DNA from: Thalassotalea agarivorans
GTDB lineage: Bacteria > Pseudomonadota > Gammaproteobacteria > Enterobacterales > Alteromonadaceae
Assembly (NCBI RefSeq): GCF_030295955.1
Contig: NZ_AP027363.1
Span: 620,001-684,000, forward strand
DNA length: 64,000 bases
Direction: 5' to 3'
Shown: positions 50,063-59,497 of the stretch, piece by piece
How positions within the stretch are numbered: the first letter of the stretch is position 1
How the letters are laid out: each line of letters starts with the position of its first letter
Program-made: the position numbers and the translations under genes
Notes under the pieces: model-generated
Told to the model about the DNA's origin: nothing
Database searches by the model: none
What the model saw: the letters and a program-made list of their open reading frames with translations, nothing else

Positions 50063-50537
50063 ATTTGCCTTGCTTTTTGTTAGCAAGGGCTGCCAGTTTT
50101 TCTAGTTTTTGTTGCAATGATGGCGGCGCAGATTTCGCCACTTCACGGATTTGCTCTCCCGCTTCCTTCGAGATAAACTGTGTCTTTTCAGCCGTTTGCG
50201 CTACACTAGAGGCAGGCGAATGATTAAAGTTAGGCGCTACTTTTATATCGATATTGGTAAATGTGCCTGCGGTTTTTTCAGTTAGCGCATGCTTGATGTT
50301 GTTTTTTTCAAATTGAAACCGCTGTGACCAAACTGCTGATTTTACTTCAATTATTAGCGTTTTGTCATGAAAGTTACCAATACGCCATGCGTCTAACGGA
50401 ATGTCAGGGCAAAGGCTGGCAACAATAGAAGAAACTGACTTCAAATAGTTGGTTTTTTTTGCAATTTGTGCCAAAGTGCCCTGCGATGAAGATAAAAGGC
50501 TCGACATATCGACAGGTTGTTTTTGTTTCGGAGCCAT
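50061..50537 (-). CDS. dciA: DciA (DUF721) replicative helicase operator
   Basis: 158 residues with a DUF721 domain at about 25-110 (LAQIAKKTNYLKSVSSIVASLCPDIPLDAWRIGNF, LIIEVKSAVWSQRFQFEKNNI). DciA loads or activates the replicative helicase DnaB in bacteria lacking DnaC or DnaI. The same location, between lpxC and secA and beside an M23 peptidase gene, is known for Pseudomonas dciA. It is divergent from the M23 gene with a 27-base gap. Confidence 0.85.
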   Translation of the reverse strand: MAPKQKQPVDMSSLLSSSQGTLAQIAKKTNYLKSVSSIVASLCPDIPLDAWRIGNFHDKTLIIEVKSAVWSQRFQFEKNNIKHALTEKTAGTFTNIDIKVAPNFNHSPASSVAQTAEKTQFISKEAGEQIREVAKSAPPSLQQKLEKLAALANKKQGK

Positions 50538-50564
50538 ATAGTCAATTTAAATGAATACGATTTT

Positions 50565-51464
50565 ATGAGTTTAACACTAGTATACAGAGGAAAAAATGTT
50601 AGATACTTAATGAAGCTAAATAAGTTTCATTGGGCTTCTGCTTTGCTGACATTTGCATTGGTCAGTGGCGGTTTATTTTATCTATTTTTTTCGTCTAATG
50701 ATGTGCCGTTGCAACCAAACGGATATGCGCTTGTAGAAACAAATAATAATATAGAAGAGTTAGAAGTCGCTAATCAGCAGATCGTTGCATTAACGATGAA
50801 AATTGCGGATTTGCAAAGCCAAGTTCTGCGTTTAAACGCTTTGGGCGACAGATTAGCCGAAGAAGCAAATATTCCAGAAAAAGAATTTAACTTTGAAGAG
50901 CAAGTGCCAGCGGGTGGTCCATTATCACAGCAAACCGTTGCCACAAAAAGCCTGACCGAACTGATGCATGAGATATCATCATTGCAACGAGAGTTAGGTT
51001 ATGAAGAAAAACAGTTGAAGCTACTTGAATCTTTAACCTTGGGTCACCATATAGAAAATAGCAGCTATTTATCTGGTCGCCCGATTGCTAAAGGTTGGTT
51101 GTCGTCATACTTTGGAATGCGCAAAGACCCTTTCTCAGGCAGGCCAGCAATGCATAAAGGTGTTGATTTTGCGGGTAAAGAAGGAACGCATGTTATCGCT
51201 ACAGGTGCCGGTGTAGTCACTTGGTCTGGTGAGCGATACGGTTATGGTCAGTTAATCGAGATTGATCATGGTAAAGGATACAAAACCCGCTATGGTCACA
51301 ATAAGTCTTTACTTGTTAACGTAGGAGACGTTGTTAACAAAGGAGACACCATTGCATTAATGGGCAGCACAGGTCGTTCTACCGGCCCACATGTACACTA
51401 CGAGATTTTACGAAATAATAAACAAATTAATCCCGTAAAGTACGTGTATCGTAAAGCTAAATAA
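50565..51464 (+). CDS. Membrane-anchored M23 family metallopeptidase
   Basis: I set the start at 50565 (MSLTLVYRGK); the ATG at 50610 is an alternative. The 299-residue protein has one membrane helix (about residues 20-42), a coiled coil (IEELEVANQQIVALTMKIADLQSQVLRL) and a C-terminal lysostaphin-type domain with HKGVDFAG, the metal ligands in this and GPHVHYEILRN (HxH). M23 enzymes cut peptidoglycan cross-links or act as EnvC-like activators. Retained ligands suggest it is active. The pairing with dciA is a conserved position next to secA. Confidence 0.88.
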   Translation: MSLTLVYRGKNVRYLMKLNKFHWASALLTFALVSGGLFYLFFSSNDVPLQPNGYALVETNNNIEELEVANQQIVALTMKIADLQSQVLRLNALGDRLAEEANIPEKEFNFEEQVPAGGPLSQQTVATKSLTELMHEISSLQRELGYEEKQLKLLESLTLGHHIENSSYLSGRPIAKGWLSSYFGMRKDPFSGRPAMHKGVDFAGKEGTHVIATGAGVVTWSGERYGYGQLIEIDHGKGYKTRYGHNKSLLVNVGDVVNKGDTIALMGSTGRSTGPHVHYEILRNNKQINPVKYVYRKAK

Positions 51465-51495
51465 CATAAGATAGCGTGCAATTAAATTTTCGAAT

Positions 51496-51521
51496 GATCG
51501 GCAGGCGCCGATCTTTTATTT
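51496..51521 (+). terminator. Intrinsic terminator between the M23 gene and secA
   Basis: GATCGGC-AGGC-GCCGATC, a 7-bp stem with tetraloop, is followed by TTTTATTTT. The secA promoter or any leader must lie in the remaining 35 bases or use read-through. Confidence 0.75.
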
Positions 51522-51556
51522 TGCCTGTGGCAAATTAGATAAATTGGTTTAACAAG

Positions 51557-54241
51557 ATGTTTGTAAAGTTAGTAACTAAAATGTTTGGTAGTCGAAATGA
51601 CCGACTACTCAAAAAAATGCGCAAAGAAGTCGATCAAATTAATGCGCTTGAGCCAGTCATTGAAGCCCTTTCTGATAGTGAAGTTAAAGCCAAAACACAA
51701 GAGTTTCGAGAGCGTATCGAAGCTGGTGACACCTTAGAGCAAATATTACCTGAAGCATTTGCTGTTGTACGCGAAGCAAGTAAGCGCGTATTTGGTATGC
51801 GCCACTTTGACGTGCAAATGATCGGCGGCATGGTGTTAAACCAAGGCAAAATTGCAGAGATGCGTACAGGTGAAGGTAAAACCCTTACGGCAACATTACC
51901 AGCTTACTTAAACGCGCTTACTGGCAAAGGTGTTCACATTGTTACCGTGAATGACTACCTAGCGAAACGTGATGCTGACTGGTCACGTCCATTGTTTGAA
52001 TTCTTAGGCTTAAGCGTTGGTTGTAACATTCCAGGTTTAGCGCCAGCTGACAAGAAAGCTGCTTATGAGGCAGATATCACGTACGGTACAAATAACGAGT
52101 TTGGTTTCGACTACTTAAGAGACAACATGTGCTTTTCGCCGCAAGAACGAGTGCAAAAGCCATTGCATTTCGCTGTTGTGGATGAGGTTGACTCAATTTT
52201 AATTGACGAAGCACGTACACCATTAATCATTTCTGGTGCTGCAGAAGATAGTTCGGAGCTTTACCGCGCGATTAACACCATTGTTCCTTCACTTGAGCAA
52301 CAAGAGAAAGAAGATGAAGAAGGTGTTGAAAGTACGGGTGACTACACCATCGACGAGAAAGCAAAGCAAGTTTACTTAACTGAGCGTGGTCAAGTTCGTG
52401 TTGAAGAAATTCTAACAGAAAAAGGCTTATTGCAAGATGGCGATTCGCTTTTTGCTGCAGGTGCAATTAGCTTATTGCATCATGTCATGGCTGCACTTCG
52501 TGCACACAAATTATTCCAGAAAGACGTCGACTACATTGTTAAAGACGGTGAGATCGTTATTGTTGACGAACACACTGGCCGTACAATGGAAGGCCGTCGT
52601 TGGTCTGAAGGTTTACACCAAGCTGTTGAAGCGAAGGAAGGCGTAAACATTCAAAATGAAAACCAAACGTTAGCGTCTATCACTTTCCAGAACTTTTTCC
52701 GTATTTACGAAAAGCTTGCTGGGATGACTGGTACTGCAGATACCGAAGCATTCGAATTTAACCATATCTATGGTTTAGAAACAGTGGTTATCCCAACGAA
52801 CCAACCAATGGTACGTGATGACCAAGCGGATTTAATTTATTTGTCTGCCGAAGAAAAGTTCGAAGCGATTCTAGAAGACATTAAAGATTGTGTAGAACGC
52901 GGTCAGCCGGTGCTAGTGGGTACTATTAGCATCGAAACGTCTGAGTTTCTTTCTTCATTTTTAAAGAAAGCCAAAATCAAACATAAAGTACTTAACGCAA
53001 AATTCCATGAACAGGAAGCAGAAATTGTTGCTGACGCAGGTAAGATTGGCGCGGTAACGATTGCGACCAATATGGCCGGTCGTGGTACTGATATTGTATT
53101 GGGTGGTAATTTAGATTCAGCGATAGCGAACCTTAAAAACCCATCAGATACACAAATAGAAAAAGTAAAAGCTGACTGGCAAGCCGAGCACGATAAAGTG
53201 CTTGAGTTAGGCGGTCTTCGCATTATCTCTACCGAGCGTCATGAATCTCGTCGTATCGATAACCAGTTACGTGGTCGTGCAGGCCGTCAAGGTGACCCAG
53301 GTTCGAGCCGTTTCTATCTTTCGATGGAAGATGGCTTAATGCGTATTTTCGCGTCAGAGCGTATTGCCAATATGATGCGTAAATTAGGTATGGAGCGCGG
53401 CGAAGCTATAGAGCATCCATGGGTTACGCGTTCAATTGAAAACGCTCAACGTAAAGTTGAGGGACGTAACTTTGATATTCGTAAACAGTTACTAGAATTC
53501 GATGATGTTGCTAATGATCAACGTAAAGTTATTTATGAGCAACGTAATGAATTGATGGACGAGTCTGACATTAAAGATGTAGTAGAAAACATCCGTACAG
53601 ATGTGTTGTCGCAAGTGTTCGCGCAGTATATTCCGCCGCAATCATTAGAAGAAATGTGGGATGTACCAGGGCTAGAAGAGCGTTTAAAAGGTGATTTCAC
53701 ATTAGACCTACCGTTACAGCAGTGGCTTAAAGAAGACAGCAAACTTCACGAAGAAACATTGCACGACAAAATCCTTGAAACGGCTGAGCAAGAATACAAA
53801 GAAAAAGAAAATGCGGTTGGTGAAGAAGTGTTACGTCATTTCGAAAAAGCCGTTATGCTGCAAAGCTTAGATTCGCATTGGAAAGAGCACTTAGCGGCAA
53901 TGGATCATCTTCGTCAAGGTATTCACTTACGTGGCTACGCTCAGAAAAACCCTAAGCAAGAATACAAGCGTGAATCTTTTGCATTGTTTGAAGAAATGCT
54001 TGAGAACATGAAGTTTGACGTGGTTGGCATTTTAAGCAAAGTACGTATTCAAGCTGAATCAGATGTTGAAGCCGTTGAAGAACAGCACAAAAAAGCAGAT
54101 GAAGCGCCAAAATCATTTACTCATGAAAGTGCAAGTAACCCAACACAGCCGGAGCAAACTGTTCCACGTGTAGGACGCAATGAACCTTGCCCATGTGGTA
54201 GTGGTAAGAAATACAAGCAGTGCCATGGCAAGCTAAGCTAG
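51557..54241 (+). CDS. secA: Preprotein translocase ATPase SecA
   Basis: 894 residues with all SecA parts: Walker [18 protein letters not shown] (about 102-118), [19 protein letters not shown] Walker B region, the DEAD motor 2 with [15 protein letters not shown] and [15 protein letters not shown], the helical scaffold and a C-terminal zinc-binding tail [14 protein letters not shown]. It drives protein export through SecYEG. There is no SecM-type arrest gene upstream. An intrinsic terminator follows. Confidence 0.97.
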   Translation: MFVKLVTKMFGSRNDRLLKKMRKEVDQINALEPVIEALSDSEVKAKTQEFRERIEAGDTLEQILPEAFAVVREASKRVFGMRHFDVQMIGGMVLNQGKIAEMRTGEGKTLTATLPAYLNALTGKGVHIVTVNDYLAKRDADWSRPLFEFLGLSVGCNIPGLAPADKKAAYEADITYGTNNEFGFDYLRDNMCFSPQERVQKPLHFAVVDEVDSILIDEARTPLIISGAAEDSSELYRAINTIVPSLEQQEKEDEEGVESTGDYTIDEKAKQVYLTERGQVRVEEILTEKGLLQDGDSLFAAGAISLLHHVMAALRAHKLFQKDVDYIVKDGEIVIVDEHTGRTMEGRRWSEGLHQAVEAKEGVNIQNENQTLASITFQNFFRIYEKLAGMTGTADTEAFEFNHIYGLETVVIPTNQPMVRDDQADLIYLSAEEKFEAILEDIKDCVERGQPVLVGTISIETSEFLSSFLKKAKIKHKVLNAKFHEQEAEIVADAGKIGAVTIATNMAGRGTDIVLGGNLDSAIANLKNPSDTQIEKVKADWQAEHDKVLELGGLRIISTERHESRRIDNQLRGRAGRQGDPGSSRFYLSMEDGLMRIFASERIANMMRKLGMERGEAIEHPWVTRSIENAQRKVEGRNFDIRKQLLEFDDVANDQRKVIYEQRNELMDESDIKDVVENIRTDVLSQVFAQYIPPQSLEEMWDVPGLEERLKGDFTLDLPLQQWLKEDSKLHEETLHDKILETAEQEYKEKENAVGEEVLRHFEKAVMLQSLDSHWKEHLAAMDHLRQGIHLRGYAQKNPKQEYKRESFALFEEMLENMKFDVVGILSKVRIQAESDVEAVEEQHKKADEAPKSFTHESASNPTQPEQTVPRVGRNEPCPCGSGKKYKQCHGKLS

Positions 54242-54263
54242 TCTGATTTTTCAAACTAACATT

Positions 54264-54292
54264 AAATACCAGTCTATGACTGGTATTTTTTT
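54264..54292 (+). terminator. Intrinsic terminator after secA
   Basis: AAATACCAGTC and GACTGGTATTT form an 11-bp stem around TAT, followed by a T-run to 54292, immediately before the ribosome-binding site of the mutT gene. Confidence 0.88.
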
Positions 54293-54304
54293 ATGAGGAA
54301 CACA

Positions 54305-54700
54305 ATGAAACAAGTACATGTTGCAGTAGGCGTAATTTTTCAAAATGATGCGTTTTACCTAACTAAGCGAGCTGACAATGTTCACCAGGGCGGTAAATGG
54401 GAGTTTCCAGGCGGCAAAGTTGAAACTGGAGAAACGGTTGCGCAGGCACTGCAAAGAGAATTACAAGAAGAAGTTGCCATTGATGTCCTTGCCTGTCAGC
54501 CACTGCTTATCATTGAACATGATTACGGTGATAAACAGGTTAAATTAGAAGTCTTTATCGTTGATCAGTTCCAAGGTGAACCAACCGCTCAAGAAGGACA
54601 ACAAGAACAATGGTTTAGTTTAGAAGAATTGAGCGAAATAGACTTGCCTGCAGCGAACACAGCTATTGTTGAAAAGCTTAACCAACACTTTGCTAGTTAA
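54305..54700 (+). CDS. mutT: MutT-type Nudix hydrolase (8-oxo-dGTP diphosphatase)
   Basis: The ATG at 54305 follows a GAGGAAC ribosome-binding site, giving 131 residues. The Nudix box GKVETGETVAQALQRELQEE lies at about 38-57, with the metal-binding REL-EE intact; the usual Gly after it is Ala (VAI). The N terminus VHVAVGVIFQNDAFYLTKRAD matches MutT. It cleans 8-oxo-dGTP from the nucleotide pool. Location just after secA is normal for gammaproteobacteria. Confidence 0.9.
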   Translation: MKQVHVAVGVIFQNDAFYLTKRADNVHQGGKWEFPGGKVETGETVAQALQRELQEEVAIDVLACQPLLIIEHDYGDKQVKLEVFIVDQFQGEPTAQEGQQEQWFSLEELSEIDLPAANTAIVEKLNQHFAS

Positions 54701-54755
54701 ATTTTGCAAAAAGGGCGTTAAGTGCTTATTTTTAACTAAACGTGTTAGCGAGTGA

Positions 54756-55301
54756 ATGCTAAAAATGAACATAGAAAAAGAAATACCGTTATTAGAAGAG
54801 ATTTTTGCTTCTTGGCAATCTGTCATTGGTGACGAATATATGGGGTACAGAAATCACGTATATCGTATGATTCATTTTTGTTTCGCTTTACATGAATGCG
54901 ATGCAGAAACGCACGAAAAAATAATCATTGCAGCTGCTTTTCACGACATAGGTATTTGGATTGAAGACACCGTCGACTATATTCCGCCATCATTGCCGCC
55001 GGCTAAGGCCTATCTTGAAGAGCGCGGACTTATGGATTGGTGGCCAGAAATAGAGTTGATGATTACAGAGCACCATAAAATTCGTCAGTACAAAGGTGAA
55101 TTCCCGTTGGTTGAAGTATTTCGAAAAGGCGACCTCGTCGATTTTTCTTTAGGTGCGGTCAAATTTGGCATTCCTAAAACCTACATTCAAGAAGTAAAAA
55201 CCGTTTTCGACAATGAAGACTTCCATAAAAATTTAATGAAACGCGCCGGCCGCTGGTTCTTAAAACATCCATTAAATCCTGCTCCTATGATGAAATGGTA
55301 A
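54756..55301 (+). CDS. HD domain-containing protein
   Basis: 181 residues with an HD-domain layout: NHVYRMIHFCFALH (first His), AAAFHDIGIWIEDTVDYIPPS (HD pair at about 67-68) and ITEHHKIRQY with later ligands. It looks like a small metal-dependent phosphohydrolase; the substrate is unknown. The second ATG, at 54765, may be the true start. It is followed after 13 bases by the first of the two palindromes that flank the LysR/oxidoreductase pair. Confidence 0.75.
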   Translation: MLKMNIEKEIPLLEEIFASWQSVIGDEYMGYRNHVYRMIHFCFALHECDAETHEKIIIAAAFHDIGIWIEDTVDYIPPSLPPAKAYLEERGLMDWWPEIELMITEHHKIRQYKGEFPLVEVFRKGDLVDFSLGAVKFGIPKTYIQEVKTVFDNEDFHKNLMKRAGRWFLKHPLNPAPMMKW

Positions 55302-55314
55302 TTTTTTTATAACA

Positions 55315-55344
55315 TTTGGGGTCAGAACATGTTCTGACCCCAAA
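55315..55344. repeat. 30-bp perfect palindrome, copy 4
   Basis: Same core as the rnpB-array palindromes, with TTTGGGG/CCCCAAA outer arms. It lies between the HD-domain gene and the convergent LysR gene, 67 bases from the lysR stop. Confidence 0.9.
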
Positions 55345-55411
55345 GTGAAAAGTCATATTTATTAGCTAGTTACCATTTCCAGTTTTAACCAATTTTCATG
55401 ATTTCAGCGTT

Positions 55412-56341
55412 TTACGTTGGTCTATGAATATGCCCGTTTGTATATAGTTCTTGTAACATTTGCGTGCATTTTTCTCGTAAAGTATCTCTCAGTAGACGCA
55501 CTGCTGGTGTGATTAACTGTTTAGAAGGGCAGATAAGCCAGAGCTCGGTGCTTGGCGGAGAATATGCTGGCATGATGTTAATTACACGATTCGCGATCAA
55601 ATCAGGATACATATCTAATGCAGATTTTGTTGCGACGCCTTTGCCAGAGACACACCATTTACGAACTAAGTCGCCATCATTACCGGCTCGATTGCCCTGC
55701 ATTTTCACAATGTATTTGTCACCATCAACTATAAACTCCCAGGCGTTGTAGATTTTATCCCGCAGTTGATAAAACAACCCATTGTGATGCGCCAAATCAT
55801 CGGGATGCTTGGGGGCTTCGTGGTGCTGCAAATACTCTGGTGATGCGCATAAAATTCTAGGTACATCACATATTTTGAATCCATACATTGACGCGTCGGA
55901 GGGCGAGCCATAGCGCAGTGCAATATCAACAGGATCTCTATAAAAGTCGATATTGCTGTCACTTAAATGCACTTTCATTGCAACATTGTTGTGTTGGTCT
56001 ATAAATTCGTCTAACCAAGGTAAGACAATGTTCCGTCCTAAGTCGGAAGAAATTCCTAGTCTTATTTCACCTTCGACAATACCTTGTTCATTTTTAAGGT
56101 TTTGTGCCGCTTGCGCTAGTGTTGCAAGAGCGCGCTCACATTCAGGTAAATAATGCTCTCCTTCAACAGATATTTTTAGCTGTCGTGTGGTACGTATGAA
56201 CAATTCTGCGCCTAAGCTTTGTTCCACTCGCTTAACTGCCGCACTTGCCGTGGCTGTGCGTAAATCTAATGCAGTAGCGGCTTTGGTAATGCTCTTAAAT
56301 TCAGCTACTTTTAACACTATCTTTAGATCTTCAGTATTCAT
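55412..56341 (-). CDS. LysR family transcriptional regulator
   Basis: Start at 56341 (MNTEDLKIVLKVAEFKSI) gives 309 residues, the normal length; an upstream TTG frame adds ten residues without a better ribosome-binding site. The N-terminal winged helix reads SITKAATALDLRTATASAAVKRVEQSLGAELF, followed by a substrate-binding domain. It is divergent from the oxidoreductase gene with a 101-base shared intergenic region containing TTGATAATCATTCAA, a dyad a LysR protein could bind. It most likely regulates its neighbour. Confidence 0.87.
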   Translation of the reverse strand: MNTEDLKIVLKVAEFKSITKAATALDLRTATASAAVKRVEQSLGAELFIRTTRQLKISVEGEHYLPECERALATLAQAAQNLKNEQGIVEGEIRLGISSDLGRNIVLPWLDEFIDQHNNVAMKVHLSDSNIDFYRDPVDIALRYGSPSDASMYGFKICDVPRILCASPEYLQHHEAPKHPDDLAHHNGLFYQLRDKIYNAWEFIVDGDKYIVKMQGNRAGNDGDLVRKWCVSGKGVATKSALDMYPDLIANRVINIMPAYSPPSTELWLICPSKQLITPAVRLLRDTLREKCTQMLQELYTNGHIHRPT

Positions 56342-56442
56342 ATATTCAAAAATTATTTGATAATCATTCAATTATTATGCTGTTTAATGCTTGGTAATCA
56401 AGTTTTACACTCTTGCTGTCTCTCGATATAGGAATTAAACAA

Positions 56443-57462
56443 ATGAAAGCAATCGGATACAAAAAGTCATTACCCATCACAGACGATCAATCTTTAGTTG
56501 ATATTGAATTAGCGAAGCCAACGGCCGAAGGGCATGACCTGCTGGTTAAGATTAATGCCATTGCCGTAAATCCAGTTGATTGGAAAGTTCGACAATGGAT
56601 GGCTCCAGAGAATGACGAATATAAAGTGCTTGGCTGGGATGCGGTAGGAGAGGTGGTTGCGGTTGGCGACAAGGTAAGTCACTTCAACATTGGCGACGAA
56701 GTGTATTATGCCGGCGACCTAACTCGGCAAGGAGCAAATGCTGAGTTTCAGCTTGTGGATGAACGTATTGTGGGTAAAAAACCAAGTAGCTTGTCTTCAG
56801 CAGAGGCCGCTGCCTTACCGTTAACGGCAATCACTGCATGGGAATTATTGTTCGAGCATTTACAGATAAAGCAGCAAAGTTCGGAAGATAAATCTAGTGA
56901 CGAAGTTTTACTTGTTGTTGGTGCTGCTGGGGGCGTAGGTTCAATCCTAGTTCAACTTGCTAGTCAGCTAACAAACGCCACTATTATTGGTACGGCAAGT
57001 AGACAAAGCTCTAGTGATTGGGTGACAGCATTAGGTGCTGACTATGTCGTAGACCATAGTAAACCCTTGTCTCCTCAAATAGAGGCGCTGAATATTGGTC
57101 AGGTAACTCATGTAGCAAGCTTGAATGCGACAGATGCTTACTTTGATGCTTATATAGACTTACTGAAACCTTTTGGAAAAATAGCGTTGATAGATGATCC
57201 GAAAGTTATCGATATTTCGAAGATAAAGATGAAAGCATTGTCTTTTCATTGGGAGTTCATGTTTGCTCGTTCTATGTTCAGCAGCGACATGCAAGCGCAG
57301 GGTGATTTACTAAATGCATTATCTGACCTTATTGACGAAGGAAAAATTAAAACGACATTAAGTAAAAACTTGGGACGCATTAATGCGGAAAATTTAAAAG
57401 CGGCTCACGCTGAACTTGAAGCAGGCAAAGCAATAGGAAAAATTGTATTAGAAGGCTTCTAA
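56443..57462 (+). CDS. Zinc-type alcohol dehydrogenase / NADPH quinone reductase family protein
   Basis: The ATG at 56443 is preceded by TAGGAATTAAAC and gives 339 residues. The medium-chain dehydrogenase fold is clear: GWDAVGEVVAVGDKVSHFNIGDEVYYAGD, LPLTAITAWELLFEHL, and the Rossmann loop VVGAAGGVGSILVQLA at about 165-180. It belongs to the ZADH/YogA-like group, which usually lacks zinc and reduces enones or quinones with NADPH. The substrate is unknown. It is divergent from the LysR gene. Confidence 0.87.
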   Translation: MKAIGYKKSLPITDDQSLVDIELAKPTAEGHDLLVKINAIAVNPVDWKVRQWMAPENDEYKVLGWDAVGEVVAVGDKVSHFNIGDEVYYAGDLTRQGANAEFQLVDERIVGKKPSSLSSAEAAALPLTAITAWELLFEHLQIKQQSSEDKSSDEVLLVVGAAGGVGSILVQLASQLTNATIIGTASRQSSSDWVTALGADYVVDHSKPLSPQIEALNIGQVTHVASLNATDAYFDAYIDLLKPFGKIALIDDPKVIDISKIKMKALSFHWEFMFARSMFSSDMQAQGDLLNALSDLIDEGKIKTTLSKNLGRINAENLKAAHAELEAGKAIGKIVLEGF

Positions 57463-57472
57463 TCATTTTTTA

Positions 57473-57508
57473 ATATTTGGGGTCAGAACATGTTCTGACC
57501 CCAAATAT
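57473..57508. repeat. 36-bp perfect palindrome, copy 5
   Basis: Same core and ATATTTGGGG outer arms as copy 3, located 10 bases after the oxidoreductase stop. Together with copy 4 it brackets the two-gene LysR/oxidoreductase segment. Confidence 0.9.
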
Positions 57509-57675
57509 AATAAATAATAATTTCAATAGGTTATGATTTTTAGTTTGCGTTGTTTATTCGCGTTTTCGCCGCTTTATACAGTTTTTAGATGTAATTAATT
57601 GATGAGAAGTTGTCGTTTTTTGCATATTTTTTAATTTGATTAAAATTTCTACGTGATCTTTTGCTTAACTTCCTT

Positions 57676-57814
57676 TATAATCCTGCGCTCCCAACGTTAC
57701 ACATGCCTATTTTTAGGCGCTAGACTCGATACTCGAAGGGGTAACAGCGTAGTCTATTAAACCGGTAGCCTTGGCTACTATGTTTTGTAACTTTTAAATA
57801 TCGGGTTTTTATTA
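57676..57814 (+). promoter_or_regulatory. rplM-rpsI promoter and structured 5' leader
   Basis: A consensus TATAAT (57676-57681) with a weak -35 and a GC-rich discriminator (GCGCTCCC) is followed by a leader of about 120 bases. The leader can form TAGACT/AGTCTA and GTAGCC-TT-GGCTAC hairpins shortly before the start codon. E. coli L13 is known to repress its own operon through its mRNA leader; similar control here is inferred. The upstream stretch from 57509 to 57675 shows nothing else I can name. Confidence 0.5.
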
Positions 57815-58243
57815 ATGAAAACTTTTACAGCAAAACCAGAAAGCGTAGAACGCGATTGGTTTGTCGTTGATGCTGATGGTAAAACATTAGGTCGTATTGC
57901 GACAGAAATTGCACGCCGTTTACGCGGTAAGCACAAGCCAGAATACACACCTCACGTTGACACAGGCGATTACATCGTTGTTATCAATGCAGAGAAAGTA
58001 CGTGTTACTGGTAACAAAGCGAAGGGTAAAATCTATTACTCGCATACTGAGTTCCCAGGTGGTTTGAAGCAAATTAGCTTTGAAAAGCTAATTGAAAAAG
58101 CGCCAGAACGTGCAATTGAATTCGCAGTTAAAGGTATGTTACCAAAAGGTCCTCTAGGCCGTGCAATGTACCGTAAACTTAAAGTGTATGCTGGCCCTGA
58201 GCACAAGCATGCAGCACAACAACCACAACTTTTGGAGCTTTAA
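57815..58243 (+). CDS. rplM: 50S ribosomal protein L13
   Basis: 142 residues, the family's standard length. [42 protein letters not shown] and the [21 protein letters not shown] motif identify L13, an early 50S assembly protein. It is three bases from rpsI, forming the usual rplM-rpsI operon, behind a long leader that may serve autoregulation. Confidence 0.97.
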   Translation: MKTFTAKPESVERDWFVVDADGKTLGRIATEIARRLRGKHKPEYTPHVDTGDYIVVINAEKVRVTGNKAKGKIYYSHTEFPGGLKQISFEKLIEKAPERAIEFAVKGMLPKGPLGRAMYRKLKVYAGPEHKHAAQQPQLLEL

Positions 58244-58246
58244 CCA

Positions 58247-58639
58247 ATGGCTGATAATCAATATTACGGTACTGGTCGTCGCAAGAGCTCTGTGGCTCGT
58301 GTGTTCATGAAGGCAGGTAAAGGTACCATCACTATCAACAAACGTGACATTTCTGAGTACTTCTCACGTGAAACGGCTCGTATGGTTGTTCGTCAACCAC
58401 TTGAGTTAGTTGAGCTATTAGAAAAGTTTGACTTCAACATCACTGTAGTTGGTGGTGGTATGTCAGGTCAAGCTGGTGCTATCCGTCACGGTATCACTCG
58501 TGCATTAATGCAATATGACGAAGCATTACGTGGTGACCTACGTAAAGCTGGTTACGTTACTCGTGACGCTCGTCGTGTTGAACGTAAGAAAGTTGGTTTA
58601 CACAAAGCGCGTAAACGTCCACAATTCTCGAAACGTTAA
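58247..58639 (+). CDS. rpsI: 30S ribosomal protein S9
   Basis: 130 residues. [21 protein letters not shown] at the start and the basic C-terminal tail ending [14 protein letters not shown], which reaches the P-site tRNA, are diagnostic for S9. Second gene of the ribosomal operon; a strong terminator follows. Confidence 0.97.
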   Translation: MADNQYYGTGRRKSSVARVFMKAGKGTITINKRDISEYFSRETARMVVRQPLELVELLEKFDFNITVVGGGMSGQAGAIRHGITRALMQYDEALRGDLRKAGYVTRDARRVERKKVGLHKARKRPQFSKR

Positions 58640-58662
58640 TCATTGCACTGCAGCGATTACAG

Positions 58663-58693
58663 AAAAACCGGCATTTATTGCCGGTTTTTTTTT
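58663..58693 (+). terminator. Intrinsic terminator after rpsI
   Basis: AAAAACCGGC-ATTTATT-GCCGGTTTTT, a 10-bp stem, runs into nine T. Confidence 0.9.
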
Positions 58694-58773
58694 GCCCTAA
58701 AGCTTCGTTGTTAAAACATTTGCCATTCTTGCCTTTTTTTTCGTCATAAAGCCTTACAAATTTGTGTTAATCC

Positions 58774-58802
58774 TTGTAAAAAATGGGGTATTTCTTTATG
58801 AT
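58774..58802 (+). promoter_or_regulatory. Predicted promoter of petABC
   Basis: TTGTAA (58774-58779), a 17-base spacer and TATGAT (58797-58802), about 105 bases upstream of the petA start codon. Confidence 0.6.
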
Positions 58803-58906
58803 CGTAACAATTTTTTATAGTCGCCCGTTTTAGGTAAAAAATTTGTTGGAATTGGTTGGAATTTCATCAAAACCTAATCAAGAGGCTAATTTTTTGGAGA
58901 GTCTGA

Positions 58907-59497
58907 ATGAGCAATGCGCCCGTTGATAACGGCCGTCGACGCTTCCTTACTGTTGCTACTTCTGTAGTAGGCGGTGTAGGTGTTGCCGGTGTTGCTGTAC
59001 CTTTCATCGGTTCGTGGAATCCATCTGCTCGTGCTAAAGCTGCTGGTGCTCCAGCAGAAGTAGCCGTTGGCAAGATCGAACCTGGTCAATTAGTTCGCGC
59101 CGAATGGCGTGGTAAGCCTGTGTATGTAGTACGTCGTACTGAAAAAACGATTGCAGATCTTGGAAATCACAATGATCAATTACGTGATCCAAATTCTGAA
59201 GAAGCACAGCAGCCAGAATATGCGGCAAATGAATACCGCTCCATCAAGCCTGAATTTATGGTGGCACTAGGTGTATGTACTCACTTAGGTTGTGCGCCAA
59301 CTTACCATAAAGGTGATTTTGAACAGCACGTAACAGGTGTTACCGACGGTTTCTTCTGTCCTTGTCATGGTTCAAAATTCGATATGGCAGGTCGAGTATT
59401 CTCAGGTGTTCCTGCGCCACTTAACTTAGTGGTTCCAGAACATTCTTTCCCTAATGACGACACCTTGTTAGTAGGTGTAGCACCAGGAGAAGCGTAA
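58907..59497 (+). CDS. petA: Ubiquinol-cytochrome c reductase Rieske iron-sulfur subunit
   Basis: 196 residues. The N terminus has a twin-arginine-type signal anchor (NGRRRFLTVATSVVGGVGVAGVAVPFIG). The 2Fe-2S ligands are in CTHLGC and CPCHGS, about residues 123-128 and 145-150. It takes electrons from ubiquinol and passes them to cytochrome c1. First gene of the bc1 operon; its stop overlaps the petB start by one base. Confidence 0.96.
   Translation: MSNAPVDNGRRRFLTVATSVVGGVGVAGVAVPFIGSWNPSARAKAAGAPAEVAVGKIEPGQLVRAEWRGKPVYVVRRTEKTIADLGNHNDQLRDPNSEEAQQPEYAANEYRSIKPEFMVALGVCTHLGCAPTYHKGDFEQHVTGVTDGFFCPCHGSKFDMAGRVFSGVPAPLNLVVPEHSFPNDDTLLVGVAPGEA

Noticed and set aside
50596-50612. Four-codon leader ORF overlapping an internal ATG of the M23 gene
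   Set aside because: It has a good AGAGG site and a TAATG overlap, but the in-frame upstream start at 50565 encodes a plausible N terminus, so the mini-ORF is probably chance.
56357-56371. Fur box in the LysR/oxidoreductase intergenic region
   Set aside because: Only the left half matches the Fur core; the right half fails, and the genes have no iron link. A LysR dyad is more likely.
55315-57508. Composite transposon around the LysR/oxidoreductase pair
   Set aside because: No transposase, no target-site duplication that I can see, and the flanking elements are only 30-36 bp palindromes; kept as a possible cassette only.
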